Below are positions 44,370 through 54,048 of a DNA stretch of 64,000 nt, piece by piece (positions within the stretch are counted from its first letter, which is position 1; each line of letters opens with the position of its first letter). Made by a program: the position numbers and the translations under genes. The DNA is from Sneathiella chinensis (GTDB lineage Bacteria; Pseudomonadota; Alphaproteobacteria; Sneathiellales; Sneathiellaceae): the NCBI RefSeq assembly GCF_012720115.1, contig NZ_VNWN01000007.1, positions 62,001 to 126,000 of the forward strand, read 5' to 3'. The notes below the pieces were generated by a model. That model made no database searches, was not told the DNA's origin, and was given only the letters and a program-made list of their open reading frames with translations.

Positions 44370-44837
44370 ATGACAGAGCAAAAATCAGGTCCCGCCCTTC
44401 TCTCCCCGGTCGAACTGGCCGGAAAGATCGATCGCCTGTCCCAAATTCTGGAATTCGAGAACGAACTGATCGCTAACGGCAATCCGCAAGGCATGTCTGA
44501 CCAGCAATCGGAAAAATCCCGGCTGGTCGCCATCTATAATCAGCAAATGACCCTGATCAAGGCCGACCCGGACCGTTTCAAGATGTTCCCTCAGGCGGAT
44601 ATCGACGCCCTTCGGGCCAGCAGCACGCGGTTTTATGACATTCTGGATGCCCATTTCCGGAAACTGTCCACGGCAAAAACCGTCACCGAAGGGCTGGTCA
44701 AGGCCGTCGCGGACGAGGCCGCGCGCAAGAAAGCCCCGCCCAAGACCTATAATGCAGCCGCCGGTTTTGCCGCAGGCCACACAACCCGCAACAATTCAGC
44801 CCTCAGCAGCGCGATTGCGGTCAATCAGGTAATCTGA
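44370..44837 (+). CDS. FlgN-like flagellar export chaperone
   Basis: A 155-residue helical protein following the flgJ-type gene by five bases. It fits FlgN-type chaperones, which hold hook-filament junction proteins before export: an N-terminal helix (LAGKIDRLSQILEFENELI), a helical core and a flexible Ala-rich tail. FlgN proteins are poorly conserved, so assignment rests on size, helix pattern and context. Confidence 0.7.
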   Translation: MTEQKSGPALLSPVELAGKIDRLSQILEFENELIANGNPQGMSDQQSEKSRLVAIYNQQMTLIKADPDRFKMFPQADIDALRASSTRFYDILDAHFRKLSTAKTVTEGLVKAVADEAARKKAPPKTYNAAAGFAAGHTTRNNSALSSAIAVNQVI

Positions 44838-45016
44838 CCCGGAAGGCGGAAAACCATCCCGGCCCTGCCAGACTGGCGAAAGTCCGAAAAAGACCGACGG
44901 TCAAGGGTCAGGAGATATGGAACAAGGAGAATAGCGGAAGGAATACAGGCTGGCGTCCAGCCTTAAAGGCACACAGGCACAAACAGGCGCATAAAAACCG
45001 GGAATGCGCCTGTTGA

Positions 45017-45394
45017 TCAGACTTCGTTATCGACCGCCAGCCCTTCCAGCTCGCGGTAATAGGCCACACGGCGAAGGACATAGTCACCGGGGAACTGCTT
45101 GACCACCTCACCGGTGGAAGAGTCAACCAGTCGATAGACGAACCGGCCGCTATCCCTGTCCCTGTCGATGGAGAAACGGGCATTCGGGGTCTCTTCATCC
45201 TCGAAGAACGCCCCAATGGTCTGCTCGGCCCGCCGTACCGGATCATGAATTTCCGTTGTCGGCGTGACCGCACCGTCCACATTGCCAGCGGACGCCCCTC
45301 TGGTAGCGCCGAAATCTCCGGCACCGGCGGGGGTTCCCTCTGGCCGCTTCTCAGCGCCGGGCATATTTATACGTGGCATAAGGGTTACGTCCAT
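45017..45394 (-). CDS. FlaG-family flagellar protein
   Basis: A 125-residue protein whose C-terminal half (NARFSIDRDRDSGRFVYRLV then DSSTGEVVKQFPGDYVLRRV) matches the FlaG domain, in which VVQF/VVKQFP after a T-G-E turn is typical. FlaG affects filament length or capping in other bacteria. The ATG at 45394 follows AGAGGAG with good spacing; a reading to 45505 adds a 37-residue N-terminus without a ribosome-binding site. Confidence 0.82.
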   Translation of the reverse strand: MDVTLMPRINMPGAEKRPEGTPAGAGDFGATRGASAGNVDGAVTPTTEIHDPVRRAEQTIGAFFEDEETPNARFSIDRDRDSGRFVYRLVDSSTGEVVKQFPGDYVLRRVAYYRELEGLAVDNEV

Positions 45395-46086
45395 TTTCGC
45401 AACTCCTCTTTTCCTTTCAAAACTTCCCAAGAATACGAACAAATCATTACCAATTCGTAAACTTCTAAATCGCGACTGTCGTTTTTGGCGAAACAGGCCC
45501 CGCAAACATCAACCGGACATCGGGATCAGGCGTCAACAGACGACCATCAAGCAACAATCAAGGCAAATATATACAGAATAAAACAATATCAGGGAACATC
45601 TTGCACGACTTCCCGGACACCGGCAACGAACAACGCGGGGAGAGATCTTGCACGGCGGCACCGATCGGGTGCCGGTCTGGCAAATACACACTCCGCAGGA
45701 GCCCCTTCTGGGTCCGGGCATGTCAGCGAGGCATTCTACCCCACAAAAAGATCAAGCAAGCATCATGCCAGCACACAAGAAGGCACTAATCCATTGTTTT
45801 AACGGGGAAAAGGCAAAAAAGTGGTAGCGAGAACAGGCAGGCACTTTTTTCCGCCTCGGCAAATTTTACCCACCAAAACGGCCTCTAACAGGCAAAATTT
45901 GCCCACCCTCGGCCATTTCAGCATCTTCTGGCAAGACAAGACCGCAAGACCCGAAACAGTGAAATCTGGATGAATTGGATGATTTGGAAAGGGGGGATCG
46001 TTCTGAACAGATCCCCGAAAAGACGCCGCCGGACGGGTCGCCCCTCTTGATGGAAGGGCTTACTTTACCGGCAGCGACCGGGCCCG
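45395..46086. other. 692-base region without a gene, containing paired operator-like repeats
   Basis: No supported coding sequence lies here: a 105-codon reading at 45485-45802 has no ribosome-binding site or recognisable features. The region forms the long upstream stretch of the flaG-like gene and the 3-prime flank of the MarR-type gene. It holds two near-identical 17-base sites (45858-45874 and 45891-45907), listed separately. Elsewhere I see no hairpin or promoter with confidence. Confidence 0.6.
45858..45907. repeat. Two 17-base near-palindromic direct repeats, 33 bases apart (operator-like)
   Basis: GGCAAATTTTACCCACC at 45858-45874 and GGCAAAATTTGCCCACC at 45891-45907 differ at three positions. 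The core GGCAAAATTTGCC of the second is nearly self-complementary. A 33-base period is about three helical turns, so both would face the same side of the helix. This looks like a regulator-binding pair, possibly for the nearby MarR-type protein. Confidence 0.6.
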
Positions 46087-46539
46087 CTAGCGGGTGCCAT
46101 ACTGGATATAATCGGTCCACACCCGCTCTACCTGGCGCAGGGCCTTGCGGGTTGTCTCCAGATCCGGGGCCGGATCGGAACGGCTGAGCATGACAGCCTG
46201 CTTTTCCTCGGTTTCAGCGATTTTCTGAACCAGATCAAGCCCTTTATCAGACAGGCGGATCATGGTCGCCCGGCGGTCCCGTTCTGATTTCCCCTGCAGA
46301 AGATACCCCATCTCCACAAGTTTCTTCAGGTTATAGGACGCGTTTGACCCCTGATAATACCCCCGTGTCATCAGTTCCCGAACATTGATTTCCTCATCGC
46401 CGATATTGGCCAGCAACAAGGCCTGAACTGCATTGATATCCGTAATGCCCATTGCCGTCAGTTCGGCACGCAACACGTCCAGAAACCGACGATGCAAGCG
46501 TTCGATCAACCGGGTCAATTCGTGATAGTTTTCGGTCAC
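46087..46539 (-). CDS. MarR-family winged-helix regulator (LdtR-like)
   Basis: A 150-residue winged-helix protein. The recognition region INVRELMTRGYYQGSNASYNLKKL-type helix-turn-helix (shown here only as INVRELMTRGYYQGSN) and the wing GKSERDRRATMIRLSDKG place it in MarR. The YYQGSNASYNL version recalls LdtR-type regulators of alphaproteobacteria, linked to cell-wall L,D-transpeptidase and stress control, though this is from memory. I chose the GTG at 46539 because AAAAGGGGA lies just upstream; a reading to 46605 adds 22 basic residues. Confidence 0.85.
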   Translation of the reverse strand: MTENYHELTRLIERLHRRFLDVLRAELTAMGITDINAVQALLLANIGDEEINVRELMTRGYYQGSNASYNLKKLVEMGYLLQGKSERDRRATMIRLSDKGLDLVQKIAETEEKQAVMLSRSDPAPDLETTRKALRQVERVWTDYIQYGTR

Positions 46540-47027
46540 AGGTTCCCCTTTTCGGCGCAAATAACGCCCATTCCTTAAACGAATTCCAAAACAATTTGCG
46601 GGCAACAGTGCCCAAACAAACTTAAAGAAATGTAAAGCAATTCCATTTCATTCAACTTTTTGCCCTGTCCGCCCCCTGAAAAGGGGCTCCCTGCCTCATA
46701 TTCCGAAGGAGCCTTGCCGACCGGTTCGGGAACCGGGCTTAAAAGCTCAACTTTAAAGAGTAATTTTTTGAGGCCGAATCGCCCCAAATACAACTGAAAA
46801 TACATTTTTAGGAAAATTTGTGTGACATTTTAGCAAGCAGTTTACCGAAAATTTATCATTTCATACAATCTTGTTGCATAACTTTGCCCAAGTGCAGGTA
46901 ATTGATTCCATAGTAAAAATTCTACGGGTACCGCTGTTTTGGCCCATATGCCCGAAAAGCCGGGTTGGAACAGAAGTCGCTGTATTTATCTATCAGGTTC
47001 AAAAAGGCCTCTATACAGGACCAAACC
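46540..47027. other. 488-base divergent intergenic region with two tandem hairpins
   Basis: This gap separates the MarR-type gene (minus) and the DUF2336 gene (plus). It holds two inverted repeats: GGCTCC/GGAGCC (46685-46690 and 46708-46713) and CCGGTTC-GG-GAACCGG (46721-46736), then an AT-rich stretch 46745-46890 likely to contain promoters. AGGA (47017-47020) precedes the ATG at 47028. No coding sequence is supported. Confidence 0.6.
46685..46736. repeat. Tandem inverted repeats upstream of the DUF2336 gene
   Basis: The first stem is six pairs with a 17-base loop. The second is a tight seven-pair stem with a two-base centre, effectively a palindrome. No T tract directly follows, so an operator or a small structured transcript is more likely than a terminator. 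Confidence 0.5.
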
Positions 47028-48179
47028 ATGATTGACGACAATACTGACCAGATTGATCAGAAAAAACTAATGGATCTATCAAGGGATCGGTCCGCCGCTG
47101 GTCGTCGTCAGTTGTTTGAAAATATCAGCAACCTGTATCTGGACGAGAAGGAAAAGCTCAGCGAACGGGAACGGGCGCAGATCGGCGATATCCTGACAAA
47201 ACTGACCTCATCCGTTGAAAAATCAATTCGGCAGGCCCTGTCGGAACGGCTCGCCGTCTCTGGTGATGCCCCTCACGATCTTGTCCTGCTGCTTGCCAAT
47301 GATGAAATCGAGGTGGCCCGCCCCCTTCTGGTGCAAAGCCGGCTGGTCCTGCAATCGGACCTGATGGAAATTATCGCCAATCGCAGTAACGAGCACCTGT
47401 TGGTGATCGCGGAACGGGATGATCTTGACGCCACCCTGACCGATCTTCTGATCGACCTTGGGGAAGAGGATGTGATCGAGGCCCTGATCCGCAATGACGA
47501 CGCCGAACTCTCGCAAGAGGCCATGAACTTTCTGGTTGAAGAGTCCCGCCGGGTGGACCGCTTTCAGGAGCCCCTGCTGGCCCGGCATGACATACCCACC
47601 GATCTGGCCCACAAGATGTTCTGGTGGGTTTCGGCGGCCCTGCGGCGCCATATCATCAACAATTTCGAGATCGATACCACCCTTCTGGACCAGCAGATTG
47701 TGGCCGCGACCCACGACTATCGCAAGGAACAGAGCATCGCCGACTTTGGCGAGACCCACGCGGACAGGTTGGTGGCCCAAATGGCCAGCCGCAATGAATT
47801 GACGGAAAAGTTCCTGATCCAGACCCTGAAAAGCAAACGTATAAGGTTGTTCGTGGCGGGTCTGTCCCTGAAATCAGGGCTGGACATCCTGACCATCAGT
47901 CGCCTGATCCATGATCACAACGCAGAAGCGTTGGCCATTACCTGCAAGACCCTTGGTTTTGACAGAAACAGTTTTTCGGCCGTTTTCCTGCTCACCCGCC
48001 GTGAGACAACCGGAAGCGACCGCAAACACACCATTGATCCGGCCGAGTTTGAGGCCGTCATGAAATTTTATGACCGTTTGAGCGGGGAAACAGCAGGAAA
48101 GGTTCTGGATTACTGGAAACTGGATGCTGGTTACTCAAACGCCGTGGAGGAACTGGATAGCCAACTGGCATCCCTGTAG
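47028..48179 (+). CDS. DUF2336 protein (first copy)
   Basis: A 383-residue helical-repeat protein of the DUF2336 family, seen almost only in alphaproteobacteria. Conserved segments include SSVEKSIRQALSERLA, LVLLLANDEIEVARPLL and the helical repeat around NFLVEESRRVDRFQEPLL. DUF2336 proteins are HEAT-like and often associated with cell-cycle signalling; function is not established. I chose the ATG at 47028 over a TTG at 46965. A PAS histidine kinase follows by 56 bases and a second DUF2336 gene after that, an arrangement that suggests functional linkage. Confidence 0.88.
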   Translation: MIDDNTDQIDQKKLMDLSRDRSAAGRRQLFENISNLYLDEKEKLSERERAQIGDILTKLTSSVEKSIRQALSERLAVSGDAPHDLVLLLANDEIEVARPLLVQSRLVLQSDLMEIIANRSNEHLLVIAERDDLDATLTDLLIDLGEEDVIEALIRNDDAELSQEAMNFLVEESRRVDRFQEPLLARHDIPTDLAHKMFWWVSAALRRHIINNFEIDTTLLDQQIVAATHDYRKEQSIADFGETHADRLVAQMASRNELTEKFLIQTLKSKRIRLFVAGLSLKSGLDILTISRLIHDHNAEALAITCKTLGFDRNSFSAVFLLTRRETTGSDRKHTIDPAEFEAVMKFYDRLSGETAGKVLDYWKLDAGYSNAVEELDSQLASL

Positions 48180-48235
48180 CCGATACGGGAATTACATTAC
48201 AGCGACGTGCTAAAAGCATGTTGGGGGAACAGACG

Positions 48236-49852
48236 ATGACAGATAGATCGCAGGGGAGCGTTATATCTTTGCACAGCGGCGTAAAAAGCGGCGCAGCGGC
48301 AGCCATACCCGCCCTTCAGGGCATCGTGAGCCGGGATTTTTTCGATGCCATATTCGAACAATCCCATCCCATGTATGTCGCCCGTCCCGATGGCACCGTT
48401 ATCTATGCGAATAACGGCTATGCCTCCCTTTTCGGCACCGGCCGGTCGCAGCGAACCGGCAGTCAGATCCTCCCTGCCCTGCGAAGCGATCATCGGGACA
48501 TTGTCACCCGCATTGCCAGAACGCGGGATGTGGAAACCCGGCAGGTCTCGGTCGAGACCGCACGGGGCACGGAATACTATCTGTCCCGGCACTTTCCCAT
48601 CCATGACCAGAATGACGGCTTTATTGCCATTTGCGGCAGCTTCATCAACTCCACCCGGCAGGTCAACGCCGAAAGCAAGCTGCGCCTTGAGAAGCGCCGC
48701 TTCCTTGACATTACCCGAGCAGCCTCTGACTGGATCTGGGAAACCGATGTCAATGGCAACATCACCTTTATTTCGGACCGGGTCGTTCAGGCCGTGGGCC
48801 AGCCGCCCCTGCTTTTGAGAGGGCGCGCCCTGACCGACCTTGGCACCTTCCGAAAAGAAGGCTCCGGCAGCAGCAAGGCCGAAACCGCCATGGAAAACCA
48901 TGTGCCGTTCCGCTCTGTCCCCATGACCATCGAAAGCATCGATGGGGAAACCAAGGTTTATAACCTGAGCGGCGTCCCGGTCTTCAACGAGAAAGGCCGC
49001 TTTGTCGGCTATCGCGGTACCAGCGATGATATTACCGCCCGCCTTGCCGCGGAAAACGAGGCGTCCTCCTCGCGCGCTGATCTGGAAAAGGCGGTGCGCG
49101 AAATTTCCCACAAGAACCTGCAACTGGAAATGACCGCCAAGAAGGCGGTGGCCGCCGCCCGCGCCAAGGACGAGTTTCTGGCCACTATGAGCCATGAGCT
49201 CCGCACCCCGCTGAACGCGATTATCGGCTTTGCCGAAGTAATGGGCCTTGAGACCTTCGGCCCGCTCAGCGAGAAATATCAGGAATATGTAACCGATATC
49301 CTGAATTCCGGGCGGCATCTTCTCAGCCTGATCGAGGATATTCTGGATATCGCCCGCATTGAAAGCGACAAGATCCCGCTGGAACTGGAGCCGACCTCGC
49401 TCAGGAACCTGGTCGATGATGCCCGCATCCTTGTGCAGAAGAAAGCCACCGACAAGGGGCTGGACCTGTCTGCGGTGCGGATCGACGACGACATTGCCCT
49501 GCATGTGGACCCGACCCGCAGCCTGCAAATCATCGTCAACCTTCTTGGAAACGCCGTGAAATTTACGCCGGAGGGCGGGAAAATCGGGGCCGATACGGAA
49601 ATCCGTGACGGCAACATGCTGGCCCTGACCATCTGGGATACAGGCCCCGGTATTGAAGAAAGTGACCAGGAAAGAATTTTTGAGGCTTTTAAACAGGCCC
49701 ATAATGGCATATACAGCCGCGGTGAGGACGGGGTTGGACTGGGATTGACGCTTTCGCTGAAGCTGGCCCGACTGATGGGAGGGAACATCACCGTTGCCTG
49801 TGAGCCCGGTCAGGGAAGCAGGTTTACAGTCACCCTGCCATTGATGCCATAA
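48236..49852 (+). CDS. PAS-domain sensor histidine kinase
   Basis: A 538-residue histidine kinase without membrane helices, so cytoplasmic. It has two PAS domains (first near FEQSHPMYVARPDG, second near WIWETDVNGNITF), a HisKA domain with phosphoacceptor His320 in MSHELRTPLNAIIG, and a HATPase domain with N box NLLGNAVKFTPEGG, G1 WDTGPGIEE and G2 GEDGVGLGLTLS. There is no receiver domain; its partner is not encoded adjacent. The ATG at 48236 follows GGGGGAA; an ATG six codons upstream is less likely. It resembles DivJ/PleC-type kinases in layout, but this is only suggestive. Confidence 0.9.
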   Translation: MTDRSQGSVISLHSGVKSGAAAAIPALQGIVSRDFFDAIFEQSHPMYVARPDGTVIYANNGYASLFGTGRSQRTGSQILPALRSDHRDIVTRIARTRDVETRQVSVETARGTEYYLSRHFPIHDQNDGFIAICGSFINSTRQVNAESKLRLEKRRFLDITRAASDWIWETDVNGNITFISDRVVQAVGQPPLLLRGRALTDLGTFRKEGSGSSKAETAMENHVPFRSVPMTIESIDGETKVYNLSGVPVFNEKGRFVGYRGTSDDITARLAAENEASSSRADLEKAVREISHKNLQLEMTAKKAVAAARAKDEFLATMSHELRTPLNAIIGFAEVMGLETFGPLSEKYQEYVTDILNSGRHLLSLIEDILDIARIESDKIPLELEPTSLRNLVDDARILVQKKATDKGLDLSAVRIDDDIALHVDPTRSLQIIVNLLGNAVKFTPEGGKIGADTEIRDGNMLALTIWDTGPGIEESDQERIFEAFKQAHNGIYSRGEDGVGLGLTLSLKLARLMGGNITVACEPGQGSRFTVTLPLMP

Positions 49853-49963
49853 CATCCGCCGACCAGTCCAAGCCGTATTCGTTTATTACGAAAGAATGTT
49901 TATTGTTTGTTAAGACTACCACCGCAGAATTAGTGTTGGTATTCTCCAATTGTAAGTAGGTTT

Positions 49964-51079
49964 ATGGTTTTGGGCTCTCAACGAAACGAAAACATCAACC
50001 AGATTCTGGGTCTGGTTGAGCTCGCAGAGGACAAATCACCGACCCAGCGTAAATTCCTGTACCAGAAAATCGGGGATTTCCTGATTGAGGAAGGGGAAAC
50101 CTTTTCCAAGGCGGAAAAGGAACTGATGGCAGACATTCTCTGCCGCATTACCTCTGACGTAGAAAAATCCATTCGCGCCCATTTTTCACGCCATATCGCC
50201 AAGCGGACCGACATACCGCAGGACCTGATCATATTCCTCGCCAACGACGACTTCGAGATAGCCCTCCCCATCCTGCGGGATTGCGGCCTTCTGGAAGAAC
50301 CCGACCTGCTGGAAATCATCCACACCCGATCAACCCAGCATCAGTTGGCCATTGCCGCCCGCAGCAATATCAGCGAAAGCGTTTCCCGCGCCCTCAGCGA
50401 CACCGACAAGGAAGAAGTTTGTGTTGAACTGCTGAACAACCACACGGCCAACATCCCCAACGATATTCTGGAGAAACTGGGCGAAAAGTCGGAAACCATC
50501 ATCGCCTACCAGAAACCCCTTTTGCAGCGTCCGTTCCTGCCCAACCACATCGCCGAAAAAATGTACCGATGGGTGTCTGTCGCCCTCCGGGAATATATTG
50601 CCAACCGGTTCCAGGTGGACCCGCGCATTCTGGAAGTGGATATTGATGAACGGCGCGCCACCATCAAGTCCATTTCAACGGATATGGACCCATCGGAAAA
50701 GCTGGTCGAAAAACTCCACAAGGCCGGGGAGTTGAGCGCGGGCTTCATGCTGAAATCCCTGCGGCAGGGCGAAATTGACCTGTTTGAGCTGACCTTCGCC
50801 AAACTGATCGACATGCCGCGCAACCAGATCCAGAAAATCCTCTATTCCAAGAACCCGGAACTGCTGGCCGCGGCCTGCCGTATTCTGGACATGGACAAGA
50901 TTGTCTTTGCCACGATTTTTGATCTGGTCTGCACCGTCAACCTGAAATTCCCGAAAGGCAAGGAAGAACGGGACAATCTGGTCACCTTCTATTCCCTGCT
51001 GAAATCAGAAGCCGCCACCCGGGCGCTGGCCAATCCGGAATTCATCAGCGGCAACATCCGCTACTATCAGGCGCACTGA
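49964..51079 (+). CDS. DUF2336 protein (second copy)
   Basis: A 371-residue paralogue of the gene at 47028. Shared blocks include SDVEKSIRAHFSRHIAK and LIIFLANDDFEIALPIL, aligned with the corresponding segments of the first copy. It is helical throughout with no signal or membrane segment. It follows the histidine kinase by 111 bases, with GTAGG before the ATG. The kinase being flanked by two DUF2336 proteins is notable. Confidence 0.88.
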   Translation: MVLGSQRNENINQILGLVELAEDKSPTQRKFLYQKIGDFLIEEGETFSKAEKELMADILCRITSDVEKSIRAHFSRHIAKRTDIPQDLIIFLANDDFEIALPILRDCGLLEEPDLLEIIHTRSTQHQLAIAARSNISESVSRALSDTDKEEVCVELLNNHTANIPNDILEKLGEKSETIIAYQKPLLQRPFLPNHIAEKMYRWVSVALREYIANRFQVDPRILEVDIDERRATIKSISTDMDPSEKLVEKLHKAGELSAGFMLKSLRQGEIDLFELTFAKLIDMPRNQIQKILYSKNPELLAAACRILDMDKIVFATIFDLVCTVNLKFPKGKEERDNLVTFYSLLKSEAATRALANPEFISGNIRYYQAH

Positions 51080-51142
51080 TCTCCTCTTGCAAAAAGCGTT
51101 ATAAAATATACTCTGTTAACCAAGGACTTCCGCACACAAGCT

Positions 51143-52177
51143 GTGGGGAAGCCGGTTCTTGAAACGATTGAACGGACACAGGCCGTGATTGATCCATTTG
51201 GCAGAGAAGTAACCTATTTGCGCGTTTCCGTAACGGATCGGTGCGATTTCCGCTGCAAATACTGCATGGCGGAGAACATGACGTTCCTGCCCAAAAAGGA
51301 CGTTCTCAGCCTTGAGGAAATCGAACAGGTCACGGCTGCCTTCATCCGCAAGGGGGTCCGCAAGATCCGCCTGACAGGCGGCGAGCCCTTGGTCCGCAAG
51401 GGCATCATGGAACTGATCCGCAATCTGGGCCGATACCGTGAAAGCGGCGAGTTGGACGAACTGACCCTGACCACCAATGGCAGCCAGTTGGACCGCTTCG
51501 CCGATGATCTTTATGCGGCCGGGGTGCGGCGGATCAATGTGTCCATGGATACGCTGGATGCGGAAAAATTCCATGACATCACCCGCTGGGGCCATCTGGA
51601 CAAGGTGCTTTCCGGCATTGACGCCGCCCAAAAAGCAGGCCTGAAGGTCAAGATCAATACGGTGGCGGTCAAGGGGTTCAATGACGGGGAATTTGACGAC
51701 CTGATCCGCTGGACCGGTGATCGGGACATGGATATTACCTTTATTGAAACCATGCCCATGGGCCAGATTGACGAGTTACGCTCTGACCGGTTTATCCGGC
51801 TGAAGGACTTGAAGGCCACCCTCGCGGAACGCTGGCCGCTGGTCCCCACCGATTACAAGACCGGCGGGCCGTCCGATTACATGATCAATCAGGAGACGGG
51901 AACGCGGGTCGGCTTTATCAGCCCCCTCACCCATAATTTCTGTGAAAGTTGCAACCGGGTGCGCCTGACCTGCACCGGCATGCTGTATCTGTGCCTTGGT
52001 CAGGAAGATAGCGCCAACCTGAAGGATGTGCTGCGCGGCCCCGGCGGCCTTGACGCCCTTGATGCCGCCATTGACGAGGCCATCGGCCGCAAACCCAAGG
52101 GACATGATTTCGTTATCGACCGAACCCACGACAACAAACCTGCCGTGTCCCGCCACATGAGTGTGACCGGCGGCTGA
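51143..52177 (+). CDS. moaA: GTP 3',8-cyclase MoaA (molybdenum cofactor)
   Basis: A 344-residue radical-SAM enzyme converting GTP to 3',8-cyclo-GTP, the first step of molybdopterin synthesis. The N-terminal cluster is CDFRCKYC (Cys34, Cys38, Cys41), the C-terminal cluster is in [15 protein letters not shown] with a further Cys in LYLCLG, and the protein ends in the conserved Gly-Gly. It is given a GTG start at 51143; a GTG near 51185 is possible. MoaC and other Mo genes are not in the window. Confidence 0.95.
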   Translation: MGKPVLETIERTQAVIDPFGREVTYLRVSVTDRCDFRCKYCMAENMTFLPKKDVLSLEEIEQVTAAFIRKGVRKIRLTGGEPLVRKGIMELIRNLGRYRESGELDELTLTTNGSQLDRFADDLYAAGVRRINVSMDTLDAEKFHDITRWGHLDKVLSGIDAAQKAGLKVKINTVAVKGFNDGEFDDLIRWTGDRDMDITFIETMPMGQIDELRSDRFIRLKDLKATLAERWPLVPTDYKTGGPSDYMINQETGTRVGFISPLTHNFCESCNRVRLTCTGMLYLCLGQEDSANLKDVLRGPGGLDALDAAIDEAIGRKPKGHDFVIDRTHDNKPAVSRHMSVTGG

Positions 52178-52223
52178 CCCCTCCCCCTCTCCTTACGTAA
52201 AATAATGGCCCGGTATAAAAACA

Positions 52224-52991
52224 ATGACACAAAAAAGAATACACTTTACGGCCAGTGAAACACCCGAGGCCCAAACGGCCCTCAAGCGCCTTGTCCACCA
52301 GTATGGACAGAACCCGGTCAGTCAGGCCGACGTGATTGTCGCCCTTGGCGGCGACGGGTTCATGCTGGAGACCATGCACCGATATATGGCGGCGGAAGTC
52401 CCCATTTACGGCATGAACAAGGGCACGGTTGGCTTCCTGATGAACAATTATGACGAAGACAACCTGCATGATCGCCTTGAAGTGGCCGAGGTGACGACCC
52501 TTCACCCGCTGAAAATGGCGGCAAAGGACATGCATGGCCGCGTGACCGAGGCGCTTGCCATCAACGAGGTATCGCTGCTGCGGGAAAGCCGGCAAACCGC
52601 CAAGATCGAGATCAAGATTGACGACAAGACCAAGGTCGATGAACTGACCTGCGACGGGGTGCTTGTGGCAACACCGGCGGGCAGTACGGCCTATAACTTT
52701 TCCGCTCACGGGCCAATCCTGCCGGTCAATGCGGGGGTACTGGCCCTAACCCCCATCAGTGCGTTTCGCCCCCGCCGCTGGCGCGGTGCGATCCTGCCCC
52801 GCGAGGCCCGCATCGTTTTCACGATCCTTGAATCAAAGAAACGTCCCGTCAGCGCCGTTGCCGATGCGGTCGAGGTGCGCGACGTGGCCACGGTCGCCAT
52901 TGAAGAGGCACGGAACATCAACATCCTCGTCTCGTTCGACCCGGAACATAATCTGGAAAAACGCATCCTCGACGAACAGTTCATGCACTAG
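52224..52991 (+). CDS. nadK: NAD kinase
   Basis: A 255-residue NAD kinase making NADP from NAD. The GGDG motif is in [12 protein letters not shown], the second family motif is [20 protein letters not shown] (shown at its limit), and the C-terminal [10 protein letters not shown] region is typical. The protein is shorter than the E. coli enzyme, as usual in alphaproteobacteria. It stands 46 bases after moaA. Confidence 0.94.
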   Translation: MTQKRIHFTASETPEAQTALKRLVHQYGQNPVSQADVIVALGGDGFMLETMHRYMAAEVPIYGMNKGTVGFLMNNYDEDNLHDRLEVAEVTTLHPLKMAAKDMHGRVTEALAINEVSLLRESRQTAKIEIKIDDKTKVDELTCDGVLVATPAGSTAYNFSAHGPILPVNAGVLALTPISAFRPRRWRGAILPREARIVFTILESKKRPVSAVADAVEVRDVATVAIEEARNINILVSFDPEHNLEKRILDEQFMH

Positions 52992-53355
52992 GGGCAGACC
53001 TGTTCGTAGCGGGTGAATTGCAGATGTTCAAAACCCAGCCATAACATATCGGCGCAGACATTTCCCGGCCACGCACCGTCACGATGAAAGCGCAATCGCC
53101 AAGGTTTTCACAAGCTGGAACAACGGGTCATTCAGCGCCCCAAAACCTTGTAAACGACCGTCAGAAAGGGTATTGATCAGGCAGGTAAGAGAGACGTTAT
53201 TTTACCTTCTATCACAACCGCTTGTACGATCAGGCTTCCCCAAAAACCGGATCATGCAGCGCCGCGTAGCAGAAGACATGCCGTTTTCGCCAACACAACC
53301 GCGAGAGCGATGTCGTCGCCCACCTCATACTCAAGGTCGGCAAGGAGTGTTTGAA
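52992..53355. other. 364-base region before the metal-transport pair; no gene or riboswitch recognised
   Basis: I see no supported gene, and no AdoCbl, NiCo or other riboswitch core. An in-frame start at 53173 would extend the DUF1007 protein by 61 residues but lacks a ribosome-binding site and would destroy the signal peptide. No clear Zur or NikR-type palindrome was found. Confidence 0.55.
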
Positions 53356-54048
53356 ATGAACATCGGTTGCAACGTCCGCGCCCGGCGCGGGAAACCGCTC
53401 TTTATAGCCGGGAAACTTGTGCCCGCGTTTTTCACGCTTCTGCTCTGCCTTGCCGCAGGCTCTTCACCCGTGCGCGCCCACCCCCACGGCTGGATCGACC
53501 TTCGCAGCACGGTCATTCTGGACGCCGCGGGCCACATCACCGCCCTTGAGCAGGAATGGCTGTTCGATCCATTATACTCGACCTTCGTCATGGAGGACTT
53601 GTCCGGCACGGCGGAGAGCCAGCGCGATGCACTCACGACCCTCGCCGGCAGTAACCTTCAGGAACTGCGCAGTTACAATTACTTCACGGAAGTCCGCGCA
53701 GATGATGTGAAAATCGATCTGGGCGAGGTAAGCGAGTATGAGAGCGAACTTCGCAACGGGCGAGTTTGGATGCGCTTCGTTGTACCGCTCGCCACACCGG
53801 TTTCCCCGACCCTGAAAACATTCGAATTTGCCGTCTTTGATCCGACCTACTATACGGAAATCCTTCATCTGGAAGGAGACATTATCACTTTTCGAGGCGA
53901 CGCTACGGGTGGCTGTTTTGGCCGCATTATGCCGCCCAATCCGACAACGGAAGCCATTCTGCTAGCGCAAACCATGGATCGCGACGCCACACCGGACACC
54001 ACACTCGGTAGTGTCTTCGCCGAACGGGTGGAAGTCTCATGCAAGTAA
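53356..54048 (+). CDS. DUF1007 periplasmic protein (metal-transport partner)
   Basis: A 230-residue exported protein. A signal peptide ends near VRA, just before HPHGWIDL, the diagnostic start of DUF1007 proteins, whose His motif may bind metal. AAGGAG lies eight bases before the ATG at 53356. The gene overlaps the following NicO-type transporter gene by ten bases; DUF1007 proteins are regularly encoded with such transporters and are thought to help deliver nickel, cobalt or zinc. Confidence 0.9.
   Translation: MNIGCNVRARRGKPLFIAGKLVPAFFTLLLCLAAGSSPVRAHPHGWIDLRSTVILDAAGHITALEQEWLFDPLYSTFVMEDLSGTAESQRDALTTLAGSNLQELRSYNYFTEVRADDVKIDLGEVSEYESELRNGRVWMRFVVPLATPVSPTLKTFEFAVFDPTYYTEILHLEGDIITFRGDATGGCFGRIMPPNPTTEAILLAQTMDRDATPDTTLGSVFAERVEVSCK

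Noticed and set aside
45485-45802. 105-codon reading in the flaG upstream region
   Set aside because: No ribosome-binding site or conserved features.
48197-49855. 552-codon minus-strand reading opposite the histidine kinase
   Set aside because: Shadow of the kinase gene; no recognisable domain and no ribosome-binding site.
52992-53355. Cobalamin or NiCo riboswitch before the metal-transport pair
   Set aside because: No recognisable core motif of either class was found.
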